Below, in pieces: positions 25,575 to 35,496 of a stretch of DNA of 64,000 nt. The DNA is taken from the NCBI RefSeq assembly GCF_002798405.1, contig NZ_PGGV01000033.1:239308-303307 (forward strand). The letters run 5' to 3'. Made by a program: the position numbers and the translations under genes. The notes under the pieces were generated by a model. It made no database searches and was not told the origin of the DNA. It saw only the letters and a list, made by a program, of their open reading frames with translations. The DNA is from Glycomyces xiaoerkulensis. GTDB taxonomy: Bacteria; Actinomycetota; Actinomycetes; Mycobacteriales; Micromonosporaceae. The first letter of the stretch is position 1. Every line of letters starts with the position of its first letter.

Positions 25575-28500
25575 CCTGCCCGTTCTGCTCGGCGCCGACC
25601 GTTCCCGGCGCGCGCTACTGCCACAACTGCGGGGCCCCCCTGTCTCCGGAGGCCAGCGCCCCGCAGACCGAGCGCCGCTACGTCACGGTCCTGTTCGCCG
25701 ACCTCTCCGACTTCACCACCTGGTCCGAGTCGCTCGACCCCGAACGGGTCTCCTCGGTCACCGACCGGCTGCTCGCCGAGTGCGTCAGCGCCGTCAACGA
25801 GTACGGCGGCCAGGTCGACAAGCTCACCGGCGACGGCCTCATGGCCGTCTTCGGCGCCCCGCTCTCCCACGAAGACGACGCCGAACGCTCCATCCGCGCC
25901 GCCCAGGCCATGCAGAAGCGCGTCCGCCGCCTGCTCAAGGCCGAATCCGGCGGCGGCCTGCCCATCGGCCTGCGCATCGGCATCCGCTCCGGACTCGTGG
26001 TGGCCGGCATGCAGGCCGACCTCGAATACACCGTCATCGGCGACACGGTCAACACCGCCGCCCGCCTCTGCGACAACGCCGCCGTCGGCACCGTCTGGGC
26101 CGGCGAGGAGACCATGGCCGCCACCCGCCACACCGCCGCCTGGCGGCGCCTGGTCCCGGTGCGCCTGAAGGGCAAACGCGAACCGGTCGAGGTCTACCAG
26201 CTCCTCGGCCTCGAAGACGAGCCCGGCACCCGCGCCAGTCTCGGCGACACCGCGCCGTTCATCGGCCGCGGCGCCGAGGTCGGCCGCGTCACCGGCCGCC
26301 TCGACGCCGTCATCGACCGCGGCGAACCGCTCGTCCTCATCCACACCGCCGAAGCCGGCATGGGCAAGACCCGCTTCGCCCGCGAGATCCGCACCATCGC
26401 CACCGAGCGCGGCGCCCGCGTCCTGTCGGTCCGCGCCGCCCCCTACGGCGAAGGCCGCCGCTTCGGCCCACTGGCCGACCTGGTCCGCAAGGCCGCCGGC
26501 CTCCGCTTCGACGACGACCGGGCCACCGCCGAGGCCAAACTCCGCCGCATCGCCGACGGCCACCTCGACCACGACGAGTGCGGCCTCAACGTCGAGATCC
26601 TCCTCGGCCTCCTCGGCCACGGCAGACCCGGCGCGGCCGACAGCCCCGGGGGCTTCACCGGCCGCCAATCCGAGGCCTACACCGTTCCGCACGCGGTCGC
26701 CGAGCTGATCAGCCACCTCGCCGGCAAGGGCCCGATCGTCCTCAACATCGACGACCTCCACACCGCCTCCGCCGACGGCATCGACGCCCTCGGCGTCGCC
26801 CTCGCCGAACTCCGCGGCCCGGTGCTGGTCCTCCTCTACGGCCGCCCCGAACTCACCCGCTCCTCCGGTGTCCTCACCCGCATCTCCGAGGCCGAGGTCC
26901 ACCCCCTGCCGCCGCTGGCCGGCGCCGACGCCGCCCGCCTCCTGCGAGCCTTCCTCGGCGGCGGCCGCCTGCCCAAACCCGACGAGGAACGCCTCCTCGG
27001 ATTCGCCCAAGGCAACCCCTACTACCTCGCCGAACTGGTCACCCTCCTCACCGAGCAGGGCCTGCTCACCGACACCGGCGACCAATGGCGGCTCGCCGTC
27101 GGCTCCCTGACCGGCAAAGTCCTCTCCCGCGACCTCGCCCAAGTCCTCGGCGCCCGCATCGACGCGCTCTCCCCGGCCGCCCGCGCCCTGCTGCGCACCG
27201 CCTCCGTCTTCGGCGACGCCGTCCCGCCCGAAGCCACCCAACTGCTCGAAAAGGAAGTCCCCGGCGAATTCGACCGCGCCCTCCAAGAGCTGCTCGACCG
27301 GCGCATGCTCCGCCGCCGCTCCTACGGCGGCTACCGGTTCGTCACCCCCCTGCTGCGCCAGGCCGCCTACGCCCCCATCGGGAAGGCCGACGCCGCCCAC
27401 GCCCACGCCGAGATCGCCCGCTGGGCCGCCGACACCGAACTCGAAGGCCAGAGCGCCGACGATCTCGTCGTCTACCACGCCGAACGCGCCGTCGAACTGG
27501 CCCGGGAAGTCGAGATCGAAGCGGTCGACGAGGTCTGGAACGTCCTCCCGCTCGCCCTCGAAGCGGTCCGCAAGCAGGCCCACCGCGCGATGGACGCCTC
27601 CGAACCCGAACGCGCGGTCGCCATGTTCAACGGCATCGAGCCGCTCACCCCGCTGACCGCCGACGACCGGCTCCTGCGCGGACGAGCCCTCACCCGCCTC
27701 GGACGCACCGCCGAAGCCGAGGCCGAGATCGAGCACCTCGCGGTCGACATCGGCCTGGCCGTCCCCGGCGAGGACCACGACGAGCACCCCTCCGGGCATC
27801 TGTACAGCGACGACTTCCCCGAGACCGAAGTCGAACTGGTCTCCCAACTGCTGCTCCTGCGCGGCCGCCTCCACCGCTTCAAAGGCGAGGTAGACGGCGC
27901 CCGCGCCGCCTGGACCGCCGCGCTGGCCCTGTCCAAACGCGAGGGTCTGGCCGGGCCCCGCTGCGACGCCCAGTGCCGCATCGGACTGCTCGACTTCCTC
28001 GCCGGACGCCTCTCGGAGGCCGAGCGCCGCTTCATGGACGCCTACGACACCGCCACCGGCGTCGGCGACGACCGCCGCCGCGCCTGGGCCCTCCAGCACC
28101 GCGCCTGGGTCCTGGTCGCCCGCGGCGACTTCGACGGCGCCGACGAGGTCCTCCGCGGGGCCGCCAAGGCCTTCGCCCGCGAAATGGACCTGGTCGGCCG
28201 CGCCTGGGTCCGCGGCGTCTCCGCGTTCGCCCTGCTGATGGCCGGCCGCTTCTCCGAGGCCGGCCGCCTGTCCGAAGTGTTCCTGCCGATCGGCGAACGC
28301 TCCGGCGACGTCTTCGCCGTGGGACTCCTGCGCGCCACCGGCGCGGCGGCCGCGGTCTGGCTCGGCCGCCCCCAGGGCGCCGACACCGCCGCCCGCAAGT
28401 CCTTCCGCGACTTCGACCGCATCGAGGACGACTGGGGCCGCGGCTTCGCCAAGTACGTCCGCTCCCTCGCCGCGCTCCGGATCGGCGCCCGCGACCACGC

Positions 28501-28942
28501 CGCCGACCTGGCCGCCTCCGCCCAGCGCTACGGCGAGGCCACCGGGCACCCGATGCTCATGAGCCTCGCGCTGTCCCTGCGCGGCCGGTGCGCGCTCGAG
28601 GCCGGCGACCTCGCCGGCGCCGAGACCGCCGCGCGGGAGGCCCTCGCACTGGTCACCGACGACGTCCTCGAACCGGGCCGGGCCGCGGGCGCCGCCCTCC
28701 TGGCCGACGTCCTCGCCGCCCGCGGCGACCGGGCCGAGGCCCTGCGCATGCTGGGGGAGCTGGCCGAGCACTACGACGAACCGTCCCTGGGGTACCCGCG
28801 GCGCGCCATCGTCGCCCGCTACGCCCGCCTGCTCGACCAGGAGGGCCGCACCGAGCAGGCCCGCCGGTGGGCCCGGACGGTCCTGAAGTCCTTCGGCGAA
28901 GACCCCGGCGCGACCGCCTGGGCCGAGGACTACCTGGCCTGA
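25571..28942 (+). CDS. Class III nucleotidyl cyclase with AAA/STAND ATPase and TPR-like C-terminus
   Basis: A large cytoplasmic signalling protein, 1123 aa. The N-terminus is a zinc ribbon (Cys3, Cys6, Cys17, Cys20). The cyclase domain (about 37-215) has both metal-binding aspartates (Asp44 in FADLSDF and Asp88 in TGDGLMAVFG), the purine-specifying Lys84, Thr154 in the paired position (YTVIGD), and Asn161/Arg165 for the transition state. Thr instead of Asp is typical of class IIIb, bicarbonate-sensitive cyclases, so it should make cAMP. A P-loop ATPase follows (AEAGMGKTRF, Lys266), then about 500 residues of helical TPR-like repeats. The GTG at 25571 is chosen for the GTGA overlap with the leader ORF; an upstream frame to 25406 is the alternative. 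Confidence 0.88.
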   Translation: MTCPFCSAPTVPGARYCHNCGAPLSPEASAPQTERRYVTVLFADLSDFTTWSESLDPERVSSVTDRLLAECVSAVNEYGGQVDKLTGDGLMAVFGAPLSHEDDAERSIRAAQAMQKRVRRLLKAESGGGLPIGLRIGIRSGLVVAGMQADLEYTVIGDTVNTAARLCDNAAVGTVWAGEETMAATRHTAAWRRLVPVRLKGKREPVEVYQLLGLEDEPGTRASLGDTAPFIGRGAEVGRVTGRLDAVIDRGEPLVLIHTAEAGMGKTRFAREIRTIATERGARVLSVRAAPYGEGRRFGPLADLVRKAAGLRFDDDRATAEAKLRRIADGHLDHDECGLNVEILLGLLGHGRPGAADSPGGFTGRQSEAYTVPHAVAELISHLAGKGPIVLNIDDLHTASADGIDALGVALAELRGPVLVLLYGRPELTRSSGVLTRISEAEVHPLPPLAGADAARLLRAFLGGGRLPKPDEERLLGFAQGNPYYLAELVTLLTEQGLLTDTGDQWRLAVGSLTGKVLSRDLAQVLGARIDALSPAARALLRTASVFGDAVPPEATQLLEKEVPGEFDRALQELLDRRMLRRRSYGGYRFVTPLLRQAAYAPIGKADAAHAHAEIARWAADTELEGQSADDLVVYHAERAVELAREVEIEAVDEVWNVLPLALEAVRKQAHRAMDASEPERAVAMFNGIEPLTPLTADDRLLRGRALTRLGRTAEAEAEIEHLAVDIGLAVPGEDHDEHPSGHLYSDDFPETEVELVSQLLLLRGRLHRFKGEVDGARAAWTAALALSKREGLAGPRCDAQCRIGLLDFLAGRLSEAERRFMDAYDTATGVGDDRRRAWALQHRAWVLVARGDFDGADEVLRGAAKAFAREMDLVGRAWVRGVSAFALLMAGRFSEAGRLSEVFLPIGERSGDVFAVGLLRATGAAAAVWLGRPQGADTAARKSFRDFDRIEDDWGRGFAKYVRSLAALRIGARDHAADLAASAQRYGEATGHPMLMSLALSLRGRCALEAGDLAGAETAAREALALVTDDVLEPGRAAGAALLADVLAARGDRAEALRMLGELAEHYDEPSLGYPRRAIVARYARLLDQEGRTEQARRWARTVLKSFGEDPGATAWAEDYLA

Positions 28943-29304
28943 CCGCGGCCCGCCGAACATCGGCCACTGTGGCGCGCGGGCACGGCGTGACCGCCGAGAC
29001 GCAGCGGGCGGACGGGCGGGCCCTGAACCGTCGCCGACACACCCGTCCACCCGCGCGTCACACGGGGGACGTACTCACTATCGGCTACCGCCACAACGCG
29101 TTGCGGAAGCGACATATCATCCGTTCGGTCAGTTGTGACTGGCTTTTCGTCCAGGCGTATACAGAATCCCGGGCACGTTGCCGTAACGTTATCCGGCAGA
29201 GGGCCCAGAACCCAGGACGCGAAAACGAACGCCGGGCGGAGCGCAGCCGACGCTGACCCACGCTCCGCCTCGACCCAGGCTCGACACTACGGAGGCTGCA
29301 ACTA
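28943..29304. other. Intergenic region upstream of the kinase gene
   Basis: No gene is convincing here. The GC content drops after about 29080. TTGTGA near 29132 with TATACA near 29158 is a possible promoter for the kinase gene, at slightly long spacing. GGAGG precedes the kinase GTG by 9 nt. Confidence 0.4.
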
Positions 29305-31170
29305 GTGGACACCATCTCGTCCTACGGTGCTCCCACCGGCCATCACCCCAAGTCCAGCGCACCCTTCTCCCCGCCGCCCGCCGGGTACGCCGACCACCTC
29401 GCACCGGGCGCGCCGCACCCGCCGGGCCCCGCCACGCACGTCCCCGGTGCCGAACTCGACCCCGAAGCACTCCTGGCCGGGATCGAGCGGCTCACCGGGT
29501 ACAAGGAGATCGACCGTGGCGCCTACTCGGTCGTCTACAGCGCCACCCGCTTCGACGACGGCTCCGAGGTCGCCGTCAAGATCGAGTCCCGGCCGCTGAC
29601 CGACGAGGCGTCCCGGCAGCGCTTCCGCCACGACATCGAGACCGCCGGACGCATCTCCAGCCACCGGTGCGTGGTCGGCATGCTCTCGGCCGGACTCACC
29701 CGCCGCGCCCACCCGTACGTGGTCATGGAACGCTGCCGCGGCTCGGTGGCCGACCTGCTCGACCACTACACGACCCTCCATCCCCAGCAGACGGTCGAGA
29801 TCGGCATCCGCATCGCCGACGCGCTCGCCGCCGCCCACGAGTCCGGCATCGTCCACCGCGACGTCAAGCCCGCCAACATCCTCCTCGACGAGCAGGGCCA
29901 CGCCGTCCTCACCGACTTCGGGCTCTCCTGCCTGATGCCGCAGCCCCAGCCCGGCGAGCCGGTCTCGACGATGGCGACCCCGGCGTACGCGCCGCGCGAG
30001 ATCTTCCAGATGGGCGAGGTCGGCACCAGCGCCGACGTCTACTCCCTGGCCGCGACGCTGTACACGATGCTCAACGGCCGCCCGCCCCGCTTCCCGACCG
30101 ACGGCGCGGTCGACATCAACCAGGTCGCGGCCCTGTACGACGAGCCGATCCCGGCGATTCCCGGTATATCGCCGCTCTTGCTGGAGATGTTGAGAACGGC
30201 GCTCATCAACAACCCCGAGGGCCGGCCCACCGCCGTCGAGTTCCGCGAGTTCCTCGCCTCCATCCCCGAAGCCTCCACCGGGATCATCCCGAGGGTCACC
30301 GTCCCGCCTCAGCGCGAGCCGTCGCCCCCGCAGGAGGGCGTCTTCTCGGCCTACTCCCAGCCGTCCGAGCCCGAGGAGCCCGAGCCGCCCTCGACGCTGC
30401 GCCTGGCCCCCTCGGGCCGCCGCCCCGGGCCCCAGCGGCCCGAGCCGGGACCGGTCCGGGCCTCGGCGGCCGCCCCCTCGGCCCCGCCGGCGCCCGAGCG
30501 GGCCCCGGAACGCCCGGCCGAGCCCGCCCCGGCCCCGACCGAGCAGTGGCGGGCCTTCGGCTCCGGAGGCACGCTCGAGGGCGGCCAGACCGGCACGCGT
30601 CTGCCGGTGCCCCCCGCCGAAGGCACGACCCGCCGCGAACGCCGCCTCCAGTCCGGCGACGGCGGCTCCGGGCTCGGCCGCCTGCTCGGCATGGGCTTCG
30701 CCGTAGCGGCCGTTATCGCCCTGCTCGTCTGGGGCGCGGTCTGGCTGTTCGGCGGCGACGACGAGACCGACCTCGAGGGCCAGTCGAAAGTCGAGGACTA
30801 CGTCAAGGAATGCTCGCTTCAGCAGGAGGGCGCCGACTGCGTGCAGGAACCGACCTGCTTCGACGGCGAGGTCGGCGAGCTGACCCCGGCCGAGTGCAGC
30901 GGCGCGCACCAGTGGGAGGCCTACGCGACCGGGACCCTGCCCGAGGGCGTGGGCGCCGACGACGAAGCCGCCGCCAATGAGGACGAGACGATCGCCTCGG
31001 CCTGCTTCGACGGTGAGCGCGAGGAAGGACCGCTGTCGCAGTTGATCGGCGGCGACGCGGTCGACTGGGCCACCGACCTCCATCTGCCCGGCGACGGCAC
31101 GTTCATGTGCGTCGCGCAGATGGCCGACGGCTCCCAGGCCGAGGGCGTCACCTTCGCCCGCGGCGCATGA
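29305..31170 (+). CDS. Membrane Ser/Thr protein kinase (Hanks type)
   Basis: Phosphorylates Ser/Thr residues of unknown partners. In 621 aa: a Pro-rich N-terminal 50 residues, the kinase domain (about 60-325), a long Pro/Glu/Ala-rich juxtamembrane linker, one transmembrane helix (about 466-485), and a C-terminal extracellular domain with six cysteines (likely disulfides). The catalytic loop HRDVKPAN (His184, Asp186, Lys188, Asn191), DFG (Asp204) and VAVKIE lysine are intact; the glycine loop reads DRGAYSVVY. The outer domain is not PASTA; it looks like the septum-formation-type domain of other actinobacterial kinases. The GTG at 29305 has GGAGG upstream. Confidence 0.93.
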   Translation: MDTISSYGAPTGHHPKSSAPFSPPPAGYADHLAPGAPHPPGPATHVPGAELDPEALLAGIERLTGYKEIDRGAYSVVYSATRFDDGSEVAVKIESRPLTDEASRQRFRHDIETAGRISSHRCVVGMLSAGLTRRAHPYVVMERCRGSVADLLDHYTTLHPQQTVEIGIRIADALAAAHESGIVHRDVKPANILLDEQGHAVLTDFGLSCLMPQPQPGEPVSTMATPAYAPREIFQMGEVGTSADVYSLAATLYTMLNGRPPRFPTDGAVDINQVAALYDEPIPAIPGISPLLLEMLRTALINNPEGRPTAVEFREFLASIPEASTGIIPRVTVPPQREPSPPQEGVFSAYSQPSEPEEPEPPSTLRLAPSGRRPGPQRPEPGPVRASAAAPSAPPAPERAPERPAEPAPAPTEQWRAFGSGGTLEGGQTGTRLPVPPAEGTTRRERRLQSGDGGSGLGRLLGMGFAVAAVIALLVWGAVWLFGGDDETDLEGQSKVEDYVKECSLQQEGADCVQEPTCFDGEVGELTPAECSGAHQWEAYATGTLPEGVGADDEAAANEDETIASACFDGEREEGPLSQLIGGDAVDWATDLHLPGDGTFMCVAQMADGSQAEGVTFARGA

Positions 31171-31174
31171 GCAA

Positions 31175-31206
31175 GGCCCGACGCCCCCTCGTGGGGACGC
31201 CGGGCC
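31175..31206. terminator. Shared terminator between the kinase and nrdB
   Basis: GGCCCGACGCCCC and GGGGACGCCGGGCC form an imperfect hairpin (two mismatches) between the converging kinase and nrdB genes. There is no strong T-tract. Confidence 0.6.
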
Positions 31207-31244
31207 GGTGACCTGGACCGGGGAGAATGCGGTCCGGTCCTTAC

Positions 31245-32240
31245 TTAGAACTCCTCGTCGAGGTCGACCGTGCCCTCCACGGCGGTCTGGTAGGCGGTCG
31301 GCCGCCGCTCGAAGAAGTTCGTCAGCTCTTGGACGTCCTGCAGGGCCATGAACGGGAACGGGTTCTCCGAGCCGAACTTCTTCGGCATCCCGAGCCGCTC
31401 CAGGCGCTGGTCGGCGACGTACTGCAGATACGACTGCATGTCGTTCACGGTCATGCCCGGCATGCCCTCGCCGATGAGGTCCTGGGCGAACTGGAGCTCG
31501 CACTCGACGGCCTCGTCCATCATCGCCGTGACCTGGTCGCGCATCTGGTCGTCGAACAGCTCCGGCCCCTCGGCGCGGACCACGTCGACGACGCTGAAGG
31601 CGAAGTTCATGTGGCAGGACTCGTCGCGGAACACCCAGTTGGTGCCGGTGGCGAGCCCGTCGAGCAGGCCCCGGCTCCGCAGCCAGTACACGTAGGCGAA
31701 CGCGCCGTAGAAGAACAGGCCCTCGATGCAGGCGGCGAAGCAGATCAGGTTGAGCAGGAACGCCCTCCGGTCCTCGGCGCCGGACAGCTCCCGCATCTCG
31801 AACACCGAGTCGATCCACTTGAAGCAGAAGTCGGCCTTGCGTTTGATCGAGGGGATGTTGTCGACCGCGGCGAACGCCTTGGCGCGCTCGTCGGGGTCGG
31901 GCAGGTAGGTGTCGAGCAGCGTCAGATAGAACTGGACGTGCACGGCCTCCTCGAACAGCTGCCGCGACAGGTACAGGCGGCCCTCGGGCGAGTTGACGTG
32001 CTGGTACAGGTTCAGCACCAGGTTGTTGGCCACGATCGTGTCGCCGGTGGCGAAGAACGCCACGAGCCGGTGGATCAGGTGCTGCTCCTGCGGGGTGAAC
32101 TTCGCCAGGTCGGCCAGGTCGGAGGCGAGATCGACCTCTTCGACCGTCCAAGTGTTCTTGATGGCGGCCCGGTACTGCTCGTAGAAGTCCGGATACTTCA
32201 TGGGTCGCAGGGTCAGGTTCATGCCCGGGTCGAGCAGCAT
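31245..32240 (-). CDS. nrdB: Class Ia ribonucleotide reductase, beta subunit
   Basis: The radical-generating subunit of ribonucleotide reductase, 331 aa. The di-iron ligands can be placed: Asp67, Glu98, His101, Glu173, Glu207 and His210. The radical tyrosine is present as Tyr105, four residues after His101, so this is a normal tyrosyl-radical enzyme rather than a class Ic type. The C-terminal acidic DLDEEF tail is the docking peptide for NrdA. It lies 77 bp downstream of nrdA in the same operon under two NrdR boxes. Actinomycetes often have a separate class II enzyme (NrdJ) as well; none is in this window. Confidence 0.95.
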   Translation of the reverse strand: MLLDPGMNLTLRPMKYPDFYEQYRAAIKNTWTVEEVDLASDLADLAKFTPQEQHLIHRLVAFFATGDTIVANNLVLNLYQHVNSPEGRLYLSRQLFEEAVHVQFYLTLLDTYLPDPDERAKAFAAVDNIPSIKRKADFCFKWIDSVFEMRELSGAEDRRAFLLNLICFAACIEGLFFYGAFAYVYWLRSRGLLDGLATGTNWVFRDESCHMNFAFSVVDVVRAEGPELFDDQMRDQVTAMMDEAVECELQFAQDLIGEGMPGMTVNDMQSYLQYVADQRLERLGMPKKFGSENPFPFMALQDVQELTNFFERRPTAYQTAVEGTVDLDEEF

Positions 32241-32317
32241 AGGTGCGGTCCTCTCGAATATGGGTTCTGCGGGCGGTCAATGCGTCGGGGAGCGCCCTCG
32301 GGCGCTCCCCGAGGGCG

Positions 32318-34678
32318 TTACTGGCAGGCTTCGCAGCTCTCCGGGTTCTCCAGGGAGCAGGCCTCCTCGTCGGTGGCGGTCGCGACCGGCTGCGGCGCCC
32401 CGACCGTGGTCTGGTTGATCCGGGTGGCCGGGCGGCTGCGCAGGTAATAGGTGGTCTTGAGGCCCTGCTTCCAGGCGTAGCGGTACATCGCCGACAGCTT
32501 CCCGATGGTGGGGCTGGCCTGGAACAGGTTCAGCGACTGGGCCTGGTCGATGAACGGCGTGCGGGCGGCCGCGAGGTCGATCAGGGCCCGCTGCGGCAGC
32601 TCCCAGGCCGTCCGGTAGCGCAGGCGGATGTCCTCGGGGATCGCCTCGATGCCCTCGATCGAGCCCTCGGCGACCACGATGGCCTGCCGCAGGGTCTCGT
32701 TCCACAGGCCCCGCTCCTTGAGCTCGCCGATCAGGTGCCGGTTGACTTGGAGGAACTCGCCGGAGAGCGTCTCCCGCTTGAAGACGTTGGAGACGACCGG
32801 CTCGATGCATTCGGCGCAGCCGGCGATCGAGGCGATCGTCGCCGTCGGTGCGACCGCGACCATCAGCGAGTTGCGCAGCCCGGTCTCGCCGATCCGGCCG
32901 CGCACCGCCTCCCACCGCTCGGGCAGAGTGATCCGCGCGTTCCGGTAGTGGTCGAGGTGCAGGACGCCCTCGGCGGCGCGGGTCTGGTTGAAGTTCGGGT
33001 GCGCGCCCAGCTCCTCGGCGAGCCACGCCGAGGTCTCGTAGGCGGTGACGGCGATGTGCTCGGCGATCTTCGTCGACAGCTCGAGGGCCTCGGCCGAGTC
33101 GAAGGCGAGGCCGAGCTTGAAGAACACGTCGGCCAGGCCCATGCAGCCCAGTCCGATGGGCCGCCACTTCCGGTTGGCCTTCTCGGCCTCCGCGGTGGGG
33201 TAGAAACCGAGGTCGATGGTGCGGTCGAGGAACTTGACGGCGGTGCGCACGGTGTCCTCGAGCCGCGCGAAGTCGAAGCCCTCGCCGGTGCAGTGCTCGG
33301 CGAGGTTGACGCTGCCGAGATTGCACACGGCGGTCTCGGCGTCGCTGGTGACCTCGAGGATCTCGGTGCACAGGTTCGACAGGTGGATGACGTTCTGCGG
33401 ATCGGCCGTCTGGTTCGAGACGCGGTTGGCGGTGTCGGAGAAGGTCATCCAGCCGTTGCCGGTCTGGGCCAGCGTCCTCATCATGCGCCCGTACAGCTCT
33501 CGTGCCGGGATGGTCTTGCGGGCCTTCCCGGCCGCCTCGGCCCGGCGGTAGGCGGTGTCGAACCGCTCGCCCCAGAGGTCGACGAGCTCGGGGACCTCCT
33601 TGGGGTCGAACAGCGACCAGTCGGCGTCGGCCTCGACGCGGCGCATGAACTCGTCGGGCACCCAGTTGGCGAGGTTGAGGTTGTGGGTACGGCGGTCCTC
33701 GGAGCCGGTGTTGTCCCGCAGCTCCAGGAACTCCTCGATGTCGGCGTGCCAGGTCGCCAGGTACACGCAGGCGGCGCCCTTGCGGCGCCCGCCCTGGTTG
33801 ACCGCGGCGACCGAGGAGTCGAGCGTCCGCAGCCACGGCACGATCCCGTTCGAGTGGCCGTTGGTACCGCGGATGAGCGAGCCGCGGGACCGCACGCGCG
33901 ACCAGGCGATGCCGATGCCGCCGGCGTATTTGGACAGCCGCGCGACCTGGCTGTAGCGCTCGTAGATGGAGTCGAGCTCGTCCTTGGGGCTGTCGAGCAG
34001 GAAGCACGACGACAACTGCGGCCGCCGGGTGCCGGAGTTGAACAGCGTGGGGGAGGAGGGCAGGTACGCCAGTTGCGAGAGCAGGCGGTACAGCTCGGCG
34101 GCCTCGGCGACGCTCTGGCTCAGCCCGCACGCCACGCGCAGCATGAAGTGCTGCGGCCGCTCGAGCACCGTGCGGTGCTCGGGGTGCCGCAGCAGGTACC
34201 GGCCGTAGACCGTGCGGAGCCCGAAGTACTCGAAGCGGTCGTCGGCGGCCGAGTCGATGACGGCGTCCAGCTCGGGTCCGTGCGCCTCGACGAAGGCGAC
34301 CAGTTCATCCGAAAGGAGTCCGTTGTCGCGGCAGGCGCCGATCGCGTCGGTGAACGAGGCGACGCCTTCGGCGGCGGTCTCCTCGGCGATGTGCTCCGAC
34401 AGCAGGCGCGCGGCCAGTTTGGAGTACGTCGGTTCGGAGGCCACCGACGCGGCGGTGATCTCGATGGCCCGTTCGCGGAGGTCCCCGACGGTGGCGCCGG
34501 GCCAGATCCCGCCTTGGACCTGGGCGATCACGCGTTCGGCGTCGACGTCGCCGAGCCCGGCCGCGTGGACGCGGATCTTCTCGGCGATGGATGCGGCGAC
34601 CTCGCCGCCGGACGGATCGCCCCGCTGTGCCGGTGCGGTGGTGGTGGCGGCGGATGTGGTGCTGGCGAGCCCGGTCAT
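32318..34678 (-). CDS. nrdA: Class Ia ribonucleotide reductase, alpha subunit
   Basis: The catalytic subunit that reduces ribonucleoside diphosphates, 786 aa from the ATG at 34678 (GAGGGG about 8 nt upstream); a longer frame reaches 34741 but lacks a ribosome site. Active-site cysteines are recognisable in SSCFLL, NLCTEI (with the Asn/Glu pair) and AVCNLGSVNL. The C-terminal ESCEACQ supplies the CxxC pair that receives electrons from thioredoxin or NrdH. The first 100 residues correspond to the ATP-cone region but lack the usual clear VxKRDG start, so allosteric activity control may be altered. Operon with nrdB. Confidence 0.94.
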   Translation of the reverse strand: MTGLASTTSAATTTAPAQRGDPSGGEVAASIAEKIRVHAAGLGDVDAERVIAQVQGGIWPGATVGDLRERAIEITAASVASEPTYSKLAARLLSEHIAEETAAEGVASFTDAIGACRDNGLLSDELVAFVEAHGPELDAVIDSAADDRFEYFGLRTVYGRYLLRHPEHRTVLERPQHFMLRVACGLSQSVAEAAELYRLLSQLAYLPSSPTLFNSGTRRPQLSSCFLLDSPKDELDSIYERYSQVARLSKYAGGIGIAWSRVRSRGSLIRGTNGHSNGIVPWLRTLDSSVAAVNQGGRRKGAACVYLATWHADIEEFLELRDNTGSEDRRTHNLNLANWVPDEFMRRVEADADWSLFDPKEVPELVDLWGERFDTAYRRAEAAGKARKTIPARELYGRMMRTLAQTGNGWMTFSDTANRVSNQTADPQNVIHLSNLCTEILEVTSDAETAVCNLGSVNLAEHCTGEGFDFARLEDTVRTAVKFLDRTIDLGFYPTAEAEKANRKWRPIGLGCMGLADVFFKLGLAFDSAEALELSTKIAEHIAVTAYETSAWLAEELGAHPNFNQTRAAEGVLHLDHYRNARITLPERWEAVRGRIGETGLRNSLMVAVAPTATIASIAGCAECIEPVVSNVFKRETLSGEFLQVNRHLIGELKERGLWNETLRQAIVVAEGSIEGIEAIPEDIRLRYRTAWELPQRALIDLAAARTPFIDQAQSLNLFQASPTIGKLSAMYRYAWKQGLKTTYYLRSRPATRINQTTVGAPQPVATATDEEACSLENPESCEACQ

Positions 34679-34785
34679 CTCTGCATCCCCTCGTGACGTG
34701 ATTCGCGTGCGGAGCCGGCGCCGAAGCCACCGCCCTTTCACGGTGGTGAAGCGAAGGCGGCCGGACGTCGACCCGACAACCCGGA

Positions 34786-34833
34786 ATCATACATGTAGTG
34801 GTTGATCCTCGCAGTCGACCCAAGATGTTGAGG
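34786..34833. promoter_or_regulatory. Two NrdR boxes upstream of nrdA
   Basis: ATCATACATGTAGTGG (34786-34801) and ACCCAAGATGTTGAGG (34818-34833) both fit the 16-bp NrdR consensus ACACWATATATWGTGT loosely, with the central A-T-N-T and flanking W-G best conserved. Their centres are 32 bp apart, three helical turns, the spacing known for NrdR pairs. They lie 108-155 bp upstream of the nrdA start. Confidence 0.75.
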
Positions 34834-35015
34834 TTCTTCGAGGTTTCGGGCGGTGAAACCGCAGCGTGTCCGCTAAACTCCGAGGTTTCCGAGGGGTCAG
34901 CCTAAGCCCCCGGTGCGACACTTCCGCGCCGAAACGGACGCGTCCGCCGATGGTGTGATCCTCGCCGTGCAAACCGCCTGTCCCGCTGTTCGGCACGCCT
35001 GGTAGCATCGTCCTC

Positions 35016-35088
35016 GCCTCCGTAGCTCAGGGGATAGAGCACCGGTTTCCGGGACCGGGTGTCGCAGGTTCGAATCCTGTCGGGGGCG
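35016..35088 (+). tRNA. tRNA-Arg (anticodon CCG)
   Basis: A 73-nt cloverleaf: acceptor GCCTCCG pairs with CGGGGGC, D-arm AGCTCAGGGGATAGAGC, anticodon stem CCGGT/ACCGG with loop TTCCGGG giving anticodon CCG, and T-arm with GGTTCGAATCC. The discriminator is G, and no CCA is encoded. A strong terminator follows. To its right lies decayed mobile DNA, so this gene may mark an old insertion site. Confidence 0.95.
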
Positions 35089-35095
35089 CGGTGTG

Positions 35096-35133
35096 GAGCT
35101 GCGTAAGTCTGGCGGACTTACGCAGCTCTTTTT
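35096..35133 (+). terminator. Strong intrinsic terminator after tRNA-Arg
   Basis: GAGCTGCGTAAGTC (35096-35109) and GACTTACGCAGCTC (35115-35128) form a perfect 14-bp stem with a 5-nt loop, followed by TTTTT. Confidence 0.92.
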
Positions 35134-35256
35134 GGTCCCTGGGGCGGGTCTGGGGCGCTCGGGTGGACGAGGGTGATGCGGCGGGTCGTGCAGGACATTG
35201 AGTTCGGGGCCGTGATCGAGGGCTCTGAGGCGGCGCTGGGGGGTCTGGCGGTCGGC

Positions 35257-35496
35257 GTTCGGTTTCGTCGAGCAGCTCCCGCAGCCCGCCGCCCCGCCGC
35301 ACCAGGACGCTCATCTGCTCATGCGCCCGGCCGCGTCCCCGCTCGGTCACTGCGGTCCGGCCGGATTCGAAGTTGTAGAAGTAGGCCACGATCCGGGTGT
35401 TGGCCGGCAGCGCCTGCCGGCAGGCGCGCACCTGCCGGGGCAGCGACAACGTCGGATCCTGCCGGAGGTACGGCCCAGGAACGCGACCGGGACCAC
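35257..35496 (-). pseudogene. Serine recombinase, N-terminal fragment with frameshift
   Basis: A relic of a large serine recombinase. From a GTG overlapping the upstream ORF's stop (TAGTG) it reads VVPVAFLGRTS, then a frameshift near 35463, then QDPTLSLPRQVRACRQALPA and on through IVAYFYNFESGRT to GLRELLDETE. The GRTS and ESGR stretches match the resolvase N-terminus where the catalytic Ser lies. The rest of the protein is gone. It cannot be functional, and it follows a transposase fragment. Confidence 0.65.

Noticed and set aside
25424..29050. A 1208-codon open frame on the minus strand opposite the cyclase gene
   Set aside because: Its composition (Gly, Ala, Asp-rich without motifs) is the usual antisense shadow of a GC-rich gene. 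The plus strand has clear cyclase and ATPase motifs.
29302..32280. A 992-codon minus-strand frame covering the kinase gene and nrdB
   Set aside because: It is a shifted reading of nrdB joined to the antisense of the kinase gene. Both true genes have intact active sites.
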